DNA from: Plicaturopsis crispa FD-325 SS-3
Lineage: Eukaryota; Basidiomycota; Agaricomycetes; Amylocorticiales; Amylocorticiaceae
DNA length: 64,000 bases
Direction: 5' to 3'
NCBI GenBank assembly: GCA_000827205.1
Contig: KN832569.1
Location: forward strand, 384,647 to 448,646
The notes beneath the pieces were generated by a model. It was not told the DNA's origin and made no database searches. It saw only the letters and a program-made list of their open reading frames with translations. The translations under genes were made by a program, and so were the position numbers. Position 1 is the first letter of the stretch. Each line of letters begins with the position of its first letter. Below are positions 55,475-64,000 of this stretch, piece by piece.

Positions 55475-56593
55475 ATGTTCTGTCCTCCTTGCCTTCAAGA
55501 CTAGTAGTTCCGGAGAGGAAGATGTACGTTCGTTGAATGCGGTTGACTCGGATAGCCAGCGTGAATGTTTGAACTGATCGTTTGTTCCTGCTTTAGCTGG
55601 ATGAGACGTAGTTCTCGAGATTTCCCCGTGGGCAGCTCCGTCGTAGATGCTCATGCAGCTCTCGCTCGATATTGATACTACATCTGTCATCCGAAGACAT
55701 GACTTGCTGTACGCGTTTCGCACGTGTGGGTATCGACTGCAATCAAGGGCACCTGCTGACTCGCCCGGTGTGAAATTCTCTTGACTTCCTGAATAATTAC
55801 AGCCCAACATGCATGTTCGACCGTGGAAAGAGCTGACTGATATCTTCCGGTCGTTCATGGTTTCTTTTCCTTCGTTAGACGCTGACGACCATTCAGCGTC
55901 TATCCAATGTCAGAGGTACGGAGTCCACTCCCAATCGTTTTCGCCAATTACTTACTTCTCAACAGGACCACTTGAGAGTGCCGTATTCACCTCTTCCGCT
56001 GCGTTCGAAGTGTGCATCATTGCTTTGCTGCATCGTGACGAGTAGATGTCGCGTCCCAAAATCTTTGCATTCCAGCATTGCGAGGGGGATCCTGATGCCG
56101 CGACACCGCCATCATCAGCCCCGACATATGAGCTATATTCTCCACGTCGCCCGTAAGCGCGCGCGCCATCGCGCGTCCCTGTGCCCCCATTTCGCGTGCA
56201 ATCGACATGCAATAGACTGTTGGCATTGCCTGTAGACATGTGAAGATGTCGGGCTGAGTTTGTCTGCCAGGTCTGGAAGTAGTTGCACCCGGCGCGTCCG
56301 ATGACAGACGCGGAACGTCTCACTCCCACAAACCCCGCACGGCCGCACCGTCCCTGCATTTAGACAAGCCGTATCTCACTTCCGTTTGTAAACGCCACGT
56401 AAATTGGGACATAAAAAGCACAAATATCTCTTGTACTGCTTGTTCAAAGTACGGAGCCTGGTCGTCGGAGCGTGTGTAACGGAGCCAATACGTGCCTTTG
56501 CTGCGAACTAACTGCGTCGAGCGCCCTGGACGGAAAATCCAACGGCCGGGAGCTGGACGACGACGACGACGACGCCCGTTATAAGCACTATCT
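55475..56593. other. Intergenic with a coding-like minus-strand segment
   Basis: No complete gene. A minus-strand stretch at about 56017-56226 reads MPTVYCMSIAREMGAQGRAM then ARALTGDVENIAHMSGLMMA, which has protein-like composition and codon use but no recognised family and no linked exons. It may be a relic exon. Confidence 0.3.
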
Positions 56594-59500
56594 ATGTCGA
56601 CATATCCGACTTCGTTAGCGGGCCAACAACCCGAGGGAGCGACGACGCCGAGCCATGGGGGAACGGTGCGCGCAGGCCACGAATTCGATATCCCCATCTT
56701 TCAGCCCGTACACCCACCTTCTCCACACAGAACTGGTACATCGACTCCGCCTGCGTCCCCCCATCCTCTCCCCGCACCCCGCCAGCAAAATTCCAGGCCA
56801 CGCCCAGCGTCGATGCCCCCGGCGCCATCCGCTCAGAATGTCCCCGACGACGCAAAACCACGCAGGGATCCGTCCAAACCGCGCAGCACAAATCGCATCC
56901 TCGGCGATTATACCCTGAGCAAGACGCTCGGCGCAGGTAGCATGGGCAAGGTCAAGCTGGCGACGCACAATGTGACCGGTGAAAAGGTGCGCCGGTCGTC
57001 GCTCTCGCTTGTGCCTCGCTGACACCGCCCCCAGCTGGCGGTCAAAATCTTACCGCGCACACCCCCAAACACCGCGAACACGAATGGCGCCACGCCCGAG
57101 CAGGTCGCGAAGCAGGCGTCAAAGGATGCGTCGAAGGAGACGCGCACGCTGCGGGAGGCGGCGCTGTCGATGCTGCTCCACCACCCGTATATTTGCGGCA
57201 TGCGCGAGATGATTGTGCACCAGCACCACTACTACATGGTTTTCGAGTACGTCAACGGAGGACAGATGCTCGACTATATCATCAGCCACGGGCGACTGCG
57301 GGAGCGCGTCGCGCGCAAGTTCGCGCGGCAGATCGGGAGCGCGCTCGAGTACTGCCACAAGAACAACATCGTGCACCGGGACCTCAAGATCGAGAACATC
57401 CTCATTTCACAGACAGGCAACATCAAGATCATCGATTTTGGGCTTTCCAATCTCTTCGATCCAGTTGGCCACCTCGCGACGTTCTGCGGCTCGTTATATT
57501 TCGCCGCCCCAGAGCTCCTCAACGCCAAGGTTTACACAGGGCCCGAAGTCGACGTCTGGAGTTTTGGCGTCGTCTTGTACGTGCTCGTCTGTGGCAAGGT
57601 CCCGTTCGACGACCAGAGCATGCCGGCCTTACACGCCAAGATAAAGCGTGGGCTCGTTGAGTACCCGGTGTGGCTCAGTGCAGGTGCGTGCTCTGTCCTT
57701 CTCATTTTGAATGCCACTAAATTGCCTCTAGAGTGCAAACATCTACTCTCTCGCATGCTCGTGACGAACCCGCAAGCCCGTGCGACGCTTTCAGAGGTCA
57801 TGTCGCACCAATGGATGACGCGCGGATTTCACGGACCACCCGACCCGCACCTAGTCCACCGTGAGCCGCTTCGCGTTGATGAACTCGACCGCGCCGTCAT
57901 CCGGGGGATGCAGGGCTTCGAGTTCGGAACCGTGGACGAGATCGAGCGGCGCCTGATAGCAGTCCTCGAGTCCGACGCCTATATCCGCGCCGTCCAGCAC
58001 CACGACCGCTTGCATCGCAACAGCTCTGCGCGGTTCGGCTCAGAGACAGGATTCTCCAATTCGAGCCTCGCCATTTCCTTCGACGCGGCGTCGCGTAGCC
58101 ATTCGAGCCTTACCAAGTCGGAGGCACCTCTCACGCCCAAGAAGTCGCGCCGCTTTTCTGGGTTCGACTTCTATCGTCGGAAACTGTTCTCGCCCAATAC
58201 GTCGCCGCCTGGGTCACCGTCACAATCCACTCACCCGTCGCAGTCCACGCTCACAGACAACCCCCCAGATCCGACGCGTGGATTCCATCCCCTCATATCT
58301 ATCTACTATCTCGCGCGCGAAAAATTGGAGCGCGAACGCGTTTATGGGCCAGGCCATTTCGCGAGCTCGCAGCTGTCTATTCAGTCCGCCGCAATACCCC
58401 AAGCACCTCCTACCGCCTCGGCAGCGGCAACAGCAGTCGCTGGCCAGGAGCAGCAGACTCCTGCCCTAGCTCCCAGGAAAGACCCGCCCGCTTCGGCGCG
58501 TGGTAAGGCGGACTATAGCATGCCGCTCCCGCGCCTTCCCCAGCCGGCCACCTCGCATTACTCCGGGATGTCGTACGATGGGACTACGGCACCTGCGACA
58601 CCGTCACCGACTTCTGCGGGCTTCCACCCGCAGCCCCGCGCGCGGGATGCAGGGGACAGCATCAGCGTGCCGAAGCGATCCGACACGCAGGGCCCCTCCA
58701 GTGCGCCCGGCAGTGCGGGCCTCCCGCGCGCGCCGCCTGCCTCTACGCACCGCCGCAGCCACAGTCTCAGCCAGCGCCCGACGGTGCTGCGCGGCTGGAA
58801 CATGTTCGGCGGCGCCGAGGCACCCGTTGACGAGAATGGCGTGCTCAGCTCGCCGCGCTCTGCGGATCCTACTATGGCTGTGTTCCCCGAACGGCCGGAG
58901 GAGGAACTCCACGAGCCGCAAACGGCGCCGCTCCCCATGTCCACGGGCGCGACTCTCGTGCGCAGGTTCGGAAGCCTGCTCGGCGCGCCGAAGGATGAGT
59001 CCCGGCGGAGTAAGCGCGGGACCATACTGGGAGGGCTGTCTCCACGGGTGTCTGAAGATCAAGGGGAGAAGAGCCAGCATTCGGAGAAGGAGAACGAGAA
59101 GGTTAGGGAGAGCGTGGATGTCAACAGCGAGACGAAGGAGCGGCCGTCGGAGAGCCCGGCGACGGTGCCTGGGGCGAAGCAGCACGAGCTCCCGCTTGGG
59201 AGCGTGCAGCGGCGGGCGGCGACGATCCTCGATCCGCAGAGTCGCGCGGCTAGGCACGAGCGAAGGAGCAGCACAGGCGCGGCATTGCTCGGTTCGGCAG
59301 GTGGGGGTACTATCGGACGACACAGAAGACCATCTACTGGATATGGGGCAACGAGGCCATTGACAGAGAGGCTGTTCCGGCGCGCGGATCAACTGGAAGA
59401 GGAGACCACGGTCGAGGGTGAAGACCCTACCCAAAATGGAGTCAACGGACACGAGCAGACACCAGAAGAAGACTTCCGGGAAGAGGATGAACGGCATACA

Positions 59501-60399
59501 ACGGAAAAAGACTTCAAACCAGTCTTTTTGAAGGGCTTGTTCAGGTGAGTTATCCTTATCGTTCCTCAGGATCTAGCAATCTGAATCTCGTGCAGTGTGG
59601 CGACAACCTCGACGAAGAGCCCTCCGGCCATCAAGGCGGACATAAAGCGTGTTCTTGACCGGATGCAAGTACAGTATCGCGAAACGCGCGGTGGCTTCGA
59701 GTGCATCCACCTGCCGTCCATCGACCTCTCCTCCGTGCACGAGTCCGTGACACCTTCCGCCACATTCTCATCGAGACATACGGGCCACCGGAAACAGAAC
59801 TCTGGAGGCTCGAATGACGCCGTTTCGACTCGCAAATCGATCGTCAAGAAAGCTTCGAAATTGTCGTTCGGAGTGAGGCGTGAACGCGAGTCCTCCGGCG
59901 ACAAGGAGAAAGAAAAGGACAAGGATCTGCCGAACCGACCGTCGACGCTCACAGCGACACCCAGCAGTGGCTCGTCGTCTTTCTTCAATGTCTCGTCCAA
60001 CGCTCATACTGTCCTCGCGGACAATCGGTCGAATGGCCAGATGAGCACCAATTCTCCTGTCGAAGAGCATCCTCCGCGATCTGTGTCTCCGGCCAAATCT
60101 AAGATCCTCCCGCCTATACCACGCGATTTTGCGGCGAGTCCCGCCCCAATGGCTCCGATGCCAACGGGGGAAGTGGACCGGGAGGTTTTCGAGACCATGG
60201 GCGCCAACACGCTTTCTGTGCGGTTCGAAATCAACATTGTAAAAGTGAGAGGCTCGTTGTCCTGTTTGTAGACGTGCACTGACGTTCTATCCAGGTACCA
60301 TGGCTACCTCTGCACGGGATACAGTTCCGGCGGGCAAGTGGCGACGGATGGCAATACCAAATGCTGGCGCGACGGGTCCTCACGGAACTGAAGCTATGA
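56594..60399 (+). CDS. KIN1: KIN1/PAR-1 family serine/threonine kinase with KA1 domain
   Basis: A cell-polarity and exocytosis kinase acting at the plasma membrane. The start [20 protein letters not shown] leads to a Pro-rich N-terminus, then [20 protein letters not shown] (glycine loop), LAVKILPR (ATP lysine about residue 135), [28 protein letters not shown] (about 245-252), [11 protein letters not shown] (Asp about 265), [20 protein letters not shown] and [20 protein letters not shown]. The UBA-like/linker region has [20 protein letters not shown]. After ~700 residues of disordered linker, [20 protein letters not shown] precedes VRFEINIVK, which splices (donor gtgagagg, acceptor tatccag) to [34 protein letters not shown]: the KA1 domain, which binds acidic lipids and restrains the kinase. 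About 1200 residues, as for fungal Kin1. Parent of the truncated copy at 26051-27835. Confidence 0.92.
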
Positions 60400-61340
60400 C
60401 AACGCACCCTCCCGCTTTTGCATCTGCTGCTTTCACACTCGTTTTCGCTGGCGCCGCTTTCACTTCTTCTCAGTCCCACGATGAAATGCATACATACAAG
60501 TCGTACTCGTCATATGCTCATCCTATTCCATTCCCTCGTTTCTCGTGGTCTGCTTTACTTCCCCCACATTGATCTACTCTGAGCTCTGGTCATTTCGTTT
60601 TTCTTACTTTCTGTCTCGTGCGGGTGCTCATGTTTTCTACTTCATACCTTTCTGTTCCGTCCATGGCTAGGTTCTTTAGACCCCACCTCTTTATTATTGA
60701 GATATCCCGTGCATGTGCTACCAGAATAATCGCTTCAATGCTGACCTGACATTTACTCTGCACACGCGATGCAGACGTTAGGTTTTCATTCAGTTCACGG
60801 GTATTGGAAGTACTGGAACTCAAAAGACTGACCAGGGGCATGATTATTGCAACGCCTCAACGCTGCAAAGCAGCTGCAAAGGCTTTGAGTGAGCGTGATT
60901 GAGCTAGTTCTCTGTGATGGTATGGCGTTGGCGAACATATGGGTTCGCCTTTGCGTACCCCGACAGCTCAGTGTGAGGCTGCTCGTTAATGAATATTCAA
61001 GCCTCACGATTGCAATACTATGATCAACGGGCACAAATGAGATCAGATTCAACGAGTGGATGACATAACTAGTAACAAAATGTAGAGTGAATTTGAAGAC
61101 GAGATAAACTTCTCAGCGGGCCCATCCCTCCGAACTACGTCGTGCGCACGGATCAAGCACGACTAGGGTTCAAAGTCAAATCCAGATACAGGAGAAAAAA
61201 GACAGGAACGACATACCTTAACTAGTTGACGATGAATTGGGAGCACGCGCCTTGGCCTCTGTGGAGGCAATAATCTAAAGCGGTACAGGGTCAGGATGAG
61301 GCTCTTCTGGGTAGCAAAAATGGAAAAACGACTCACGCAG
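60400..61340. other. Intergenic between converging genes
   Basis: The first ~320 bp (to about 60722) is shared with the flank of the truncated KIN1 copy. The rest holds nothing recognised. Confidence 0.45.
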
Positions 61341-61943
61341 CTAGACCTGGGGAGGAGCCTTTCCGTGAGGAGTCTGGCTGGGAGGAGGAGGAGGAGGAGG
61401 CGGGTTCTGGCCAGGAGGACCCCCGCGAGGAACTTTGCCGTGCGGGGTCTGGCTTGGCGGCGGGGGCGGGGGAGGAGGGTTCTGGCCGGGAGGCCCCGCG
61501 CGAGGAACCTTTCCTGGAGGAGTCTGGCTAGGGGGAGGAGGAGGGGGAGGAGGGTGCTGTCCAGGAGGACCCGCGCGAGGAACCTTTCCTGGAGGGGGAG
61601 GAGGGGGAGGAGGGTGCTGGCCAGGAGGACCCCCGCGAGGGACTTTGCCATGCGGCGTCTGGCTCGGCGGCGGAGGCGGCGGGGGAGGATTCTGCCCGGG
61701 AGGACCCCCGCGAGGAACCTTGCCATGCGGAGTCTGGCTCGGCGGCGGAGGCGGCGGCGGAGGGTTTTGCCCGGGAGGGCCCGCACGGGGAGGGAGCTTG
61801 GCGGGAGGGCTCTGGCTCGGAGGGGCGGGAGGGGGCGGGCTCTGCCCGGGAGGAGCGAGGCCAGGAGGGCTCGGCTTCTGCACAGCAGGCGACGCCATCG
61901 CAAGACCGACGAGAGCGGCGACGACAAAGGCTTGGAATTTCAT
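61341..61943 (-). CDS. Secreted proline-rich tandem-repeat protein
   Basis: The start MKFQAFVVAALVGLAMASPA is a textbook signal peptide with likely cleavage after MAS or AVQ. After a Pro-rich entry (SPPGLAPPGQSPPPPAPPSQ) come six units of up to 25 residues of the form PRGGPPGQNPPPPPPPPSQT-PHGKV; the third unit lacks SQTPH. The protein ends HGKAPPQV, 200 residues. Each unit holds eight consecutive prolines, so it should form polyproline-II rods, and GKVPR at every boundary gives a regular basic step that a trypsin-like or other protease could cut, though no dibasic KR site exists. Probably a cell-wall or extracellular structural protein, or a precursor of repeated peptides. No cysteine, so not a hydrophobin. 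Repeat number may vary between strains. Confidence 0.65.
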   Translation of the reverse strand: MKFQAFVVAALVGLAMASPAVQKPSPPGLAPPGQSPPPPAPPSQSPPAKLPPRAGPPGQNPPPPPPPPSQTPHGKVPRGGPPGQNPPPPPPPPSQTPHGKVPRGGPPGQHPPPPPPPPGKVPRAGPPGQHPPPPPPPPSQTPPGKVPRAGPPGQNPPPPPPPPSQTPHGKVPRGGPPGQNPPPPPPPPSQTPHGKAPPQV

Positions 61944-62047
61944 ACTGAATGAAAGAGTTTGTGGGTTGAGTTAAAGTGGTTGGGTGTGAGTGGTGTGAGT
62001 GGTAAATGTGAGTGTTGGTTTGCTGAGGATACGTCAGTGTGTGAGGC

Positions 62048-62055
62048 TTTATATA
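62048..62055 (-). promoter_or_regulatory. TATA box of the secreted repeat gene
   Basis: On the minus strand the sequence reads ggaggtatataaagcctcac, a strong TATA box about 105 bp before the ATG at 61943. This leaves room for a leader of roughly 75 nt and fits a highly expressed gene. Confidence 0.55.
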
Positions 62056-62121
62056 CCTCCAGCGGTCGCGAGTTGACTTGAAACCGGCGGAAATTGCGAT
62101 ATCTGCCAAAAATCCAACCGT

Positions 62122-62765
62122 TCAAAGGCGCCCGGAATGAGAACGTAAGACATAAATTGCAAATCGTGCTTCATGGTACGATGCGCAGTCCGGGCGCCTA
62201 CACCTGCCAGTGCACTGGACGCAAGGTATCTTGAAGGCCTCGCATATCGAAGCGCGATTCCGCGCACTTTTTGAGACATGCTTCGTGCTGCGCAGCAATG
62301 ATATTTGTGGAGTAGCACCACTGGCAGAGGTGGTCCTCGAAGGTGTTCGAGAGGACCGAGGAAATAGGCGTAACGGCGTCGGAGAACGGTAAGTACAGCC
62401 TACTGCTGCGGACATGTTTCCATGCCTTCTGAGGGAGGGTACAGCTGCTTCTTACATTCCTGAAACATCTTCAACATGAGGCAGGCTGTACGAATGAAAT
62501 CAGGGCTTACTTATTTTTTGAAGGCGCCGGCTGGAGCGCTCTGTATTTATTTGAGCATAATAGAGCAGTAGATGAATGGGTACGAATCAGAACATACGTG
62601 GCGTCAAGGCGTAGGCCCAAGAGAGGGTGTAGCAGCCTCACGGCAGCTGAGGGCAAGGCAAATTTCAACTTGACAAGAAGTTGAAGCGGACTGTCATTTG
62701 AAGCTCCGCGACGTTCCACATCATTAGCCCCTGTCTCTGTTCGGCTTTGGTTCATTCAACTCGCG
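62122..62765. other. Intergenic with cysteine-rich coding-like minus-strand segments
   Basis: Two minus-strand stretches resemble exons: one at about 62408-62510 with RTACLMLKMFQECKKQLYPP, and one at about 62196-62390 with VLSNTFEDHLCQWCYSTNII, then HEACLKKCAESRFD, ending at a TAG. No start or linking splice sites can be fixed and no family is recognised. Confidence 0.25.
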
Positions 62766-63016
62766 ATGCGAACCATCCATGATCCCGTGTACGATGACCC
62801 AGAGGAGGCTCAGTACTCAGTAGCGGAGTGGATACCCTCTTCTACAAATGGGAGCACGTTCAAAACAAGAATCGCAAGAAATCGCGTCCAACGGACCTCC
62901 CGTTCGACGTCACGGTGGCCGCGGCATGCCTCTTGCTCATTTTCTTTGCAATCTCGCTCGTTTTGTTTACTACTCTCTTGCAATATCATTGTCATCCAAA
63001 ATTAGAGTACTGTTAG
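62766..63016 (+). CDS. Candidate small tail-anchored membrane protein
   Basis: Two frames each look real. From ATG 62766: MRTIHDPVYDDPEEAQYSVA EW (written in two parts). From about 62828 in another frame: DTLFYKWEHVQNKNRKKSRP, TDLPFDVTVAAACLLLIFFA and ISLVLFTTLLQ, ending KLEYC. The second has a basic stretch followed by one strong TM span near its C-terminus. Joining them needs a one-base shift around 62822-62830, where no intron of usable length fits. It may be a gene with a recent frameshift or sequence error, or only the second part may be real with an unseen first exon. Not recognised. Confidence 0.35.
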
Positions 63017-63333
63017 TGCTGGCACTACGTGAACGCGATATAAGAGCAATGTAAAGGTAACGTGCGTCATGTGGTTTCATCGTTCGGCGTGCGCATCAGT
63101 TTCGGACATCCTCCCAGCGTCGGGATACACAGGTGGTAAAAATCGCAAAGCGGGATACATATCGCATACACAAAGTAGTTTTACAGTATTAAGTGCGAAG
63201 AGACTAGATTTCGTCCGCAGGAATCATGCTACTCCCATTCTATCATTCCCATGATGTATGCTCCCCATTCGTCCAACCTTCAGTAGCAATGTGTTGGATT
63301 AGATATGGATGCATGCCAAAAAGCTAACGGTAC
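63017..63333. other. Intergenic
   Basis: Nothing recognised. Confidence 0.45.
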
Positions 63334-64000
63334 TTACTCAAAGTCCGTAAGTGCAGCAGACCAAACGTCGGCGGCATCAGGAACGTTGTTCCCTGTCTGT
63401 TCAGGATAGGACGGCTGATCTGAGCTAGAGCTTAGGTCTTGCGTCGCAAAGGTATCCAGGGGCGCTTGATGAAATGGCGTTGTCGGCATCGTCTCAGAGG
63501 AGTCAGGTGTGCTGTCGCTGAGGTACAGTAGCGGCTGATCCACCGTCGATGCGAAATTTCTGTTATCCTGCGCAGGAACACCCGTAGATAGCCATCTAGC
63601 AAAGTCCATCCCAGTCGGAACTGGGTCAAAGTCGATGGGGCCTTGCAAGGGCATCGTGCCTAGGTCGTTGCTTTGAACAGGCTGGGAATACTCTTGAGGT
63701 CCATTGCCACTTTCAGAGCCGCGACGGCGCTTCTTGCTGTCTGCGAGATCTGAGTGGGGGAATGGCAGATCTCCGACGGCTACCAGCTCGGAGAGAATAT
63801 CCCTAGAGATGATGAGTATGCTGGATGAAGATTGATTATTAGGCACAGACCATAGACGTCCCGCCCCGAGCCAGCGTTCCTCCATGCTTTTAAGCATGTC
63901 CATACACCTGTGCACAGTCGCCATCTCTTGAGTGGTGTCGATGGAGACTCCCGAGCGTTTACCGCCCCATATGGTCAGAAGGAGGACGATGGTCGAGGAC
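63334..64000 (-). CDS. C-terminus of a fungal-specific (Zn2Cys6-type) transcription factor (partial, runs off right edge)
   Basis: The minus strand is open from the right edge: STIVLLLTIWGGKRSGVSID, TTQEMATVHRCMDMLKSMEE, RWLGAGRLW, which is the end of the 'fungal-specific transcription factor' helical domain. An intron (donor gtctgtgcc, acceptor catctctag, about 63803-63850) joins W to DILSELVAVGDLPFPHSDLA. A disordered, acidic Ser/Pro-rich tail follows (KKRRRGSESGNG as a possible nuclear signal; LYLSDSTPDSSETMPTTP), ending ADVWSAALTDFE, a plausible activation region. The DNA-binding Zn2Cys6 motif would lie beyond base 64000, so the class is inferred from this C-terminal pattern. The target pathway cannot be told. 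Confidence 0.7.
   Translation of the reverse strand, partial: SSTIVLLLTIWGGKRSGVSIDTTQEMATVHRCMDMLKSMEERWLGAGRLWSVPNNQSSSSILIISRDILSELVAVGDLPFPHSDLADSKKRRRGSESGNGPQEYSQPVQSNDLGTMPLQGPIDFDPVPTGMDFARWLSTGVPAQDNRNFASTVDQPLLYLSDSTPDSSETMPTTPFHQAPLDTFATQDLSSSSDQPSYPEQTGNNVPDAADVWSAALTDFE

Noticed and set aside
58604-59497. Minus-strand frame of 297 codons and plus-strand frame at 58500
   Set aside because: Shadows of the GC-rich linker of KIN1, which is in frame with the kinase domain.
61296-61974. Plus-strand frames of 179 and 218 codons
   Set aside because: Complement of the proline-rich repeat; the glycine/arginine-rich translation has no start context, and the minus strand has the signal peptide and TATA box.
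1-64000. A coordinated secondary-metabolite or defence cluster
   Set aside because: Dioxygenases, transporters and a regulator are present, but no backbone enzyme (PKS, NRPS, terpene synthase) is seen and the genes are spread among housekeeping genes.

Overview
This window is nuclear DNA of a filamentous basidiomycete, most likely an Agaricomycete (mushroom-forming fungus). The evidence is dense genes on both strands, many short GT-AG introns (about 42-110 nt), basidiomycete kinase-like (PKL) and F-box genes, a signal peptidase SPC1 gene split by very short introns, and several lineage-restricted proteins of unknown function. I see no tRNA, rRNA, CRISPR array, reverse transcriptase or virus-like element. 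Genes were joined across introns by hand, so exon edges are inferred unless stated.

Layout. 1-2.8 kb: Ivy1-like BAR-related gene (-), cut by the left edge. 3.6-7 kb and 13.9-15.4 kb: three paralogous PKL genes (+), the first broken. 7.7-9.3 kb: low-complexity protein (-). 9.3-13.9 kb: gene-poor stretch with an inverted-repeat-bounded, decayed element and copies of a dispersed repeat. 15.9-17 kb: F-box protein (-). 17.4-18.6 kb: AlkB-type dioxygenase (+) with a puzzling in-frame TAG. 18.8-20.3 kb: Rab geranylgeranyltransferase beta, BET2 (+). 21.1-22.5 kb: unknown protein (+). 23.1-24.2 kb: F-box protein (+). 24.4-25.5 kb: rhodanese-domain protein (-). 26-27.8 kb: C-terminally truncated KIN1 copy (-). 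28.2-30.7 kb: APC-type permease (-). 31.5-33.3 kb: F-box protein (-). 33.9-34.5 kb: small conserved protein (-). 35-36 kb: second kind of PKL gene (-) beside a stray copy of its 5' exon. 36.7-39.9 kb: IRC5/LSH chromatin remodeller (+). 40.7-44.3 kb: DUF3433-like membrane protein (+), probably broken. 44.4-46.3 kb: Rieske-DUF455 fusion (-). 47.4-48.9 kb: TauD dioxygenase (+). 49.2-51.1 kb: Mtr/Aa_trans amino acid transporter (-). 51.8-54.6 kb: two same-strand genes separated by nothing but a stop codon (-). 55.0-55.5 kb: SPC1 (+). 56.6-60.4 kb: full-length KIN1 kinase (+). 61.3-61.9 kb: secreted proline-rich repeat protein (-). 63.3 kb to the right edge: C-terminus of a Zn2Cys6-type regulator (-).

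There is no obvious single pathway or biosynthetic cluster. Housekeeping functions (Rab prenylation, signal peptidase, chromatin remodelling, KIN1 polarity signalling, amino acid uptake) are interspersed with fast-evolving families (PKL, F-box, secreted repeat protein). The most striking structures are the TAA-ATG gene pair (53.95 kb), the inverted KIN1 duplicate that has lost its KA1 domain, the Rieske-DUF455 fusion with a 12-nt exon, and the AlkB gene whose only route round a stop codon is a 42-nt intron.
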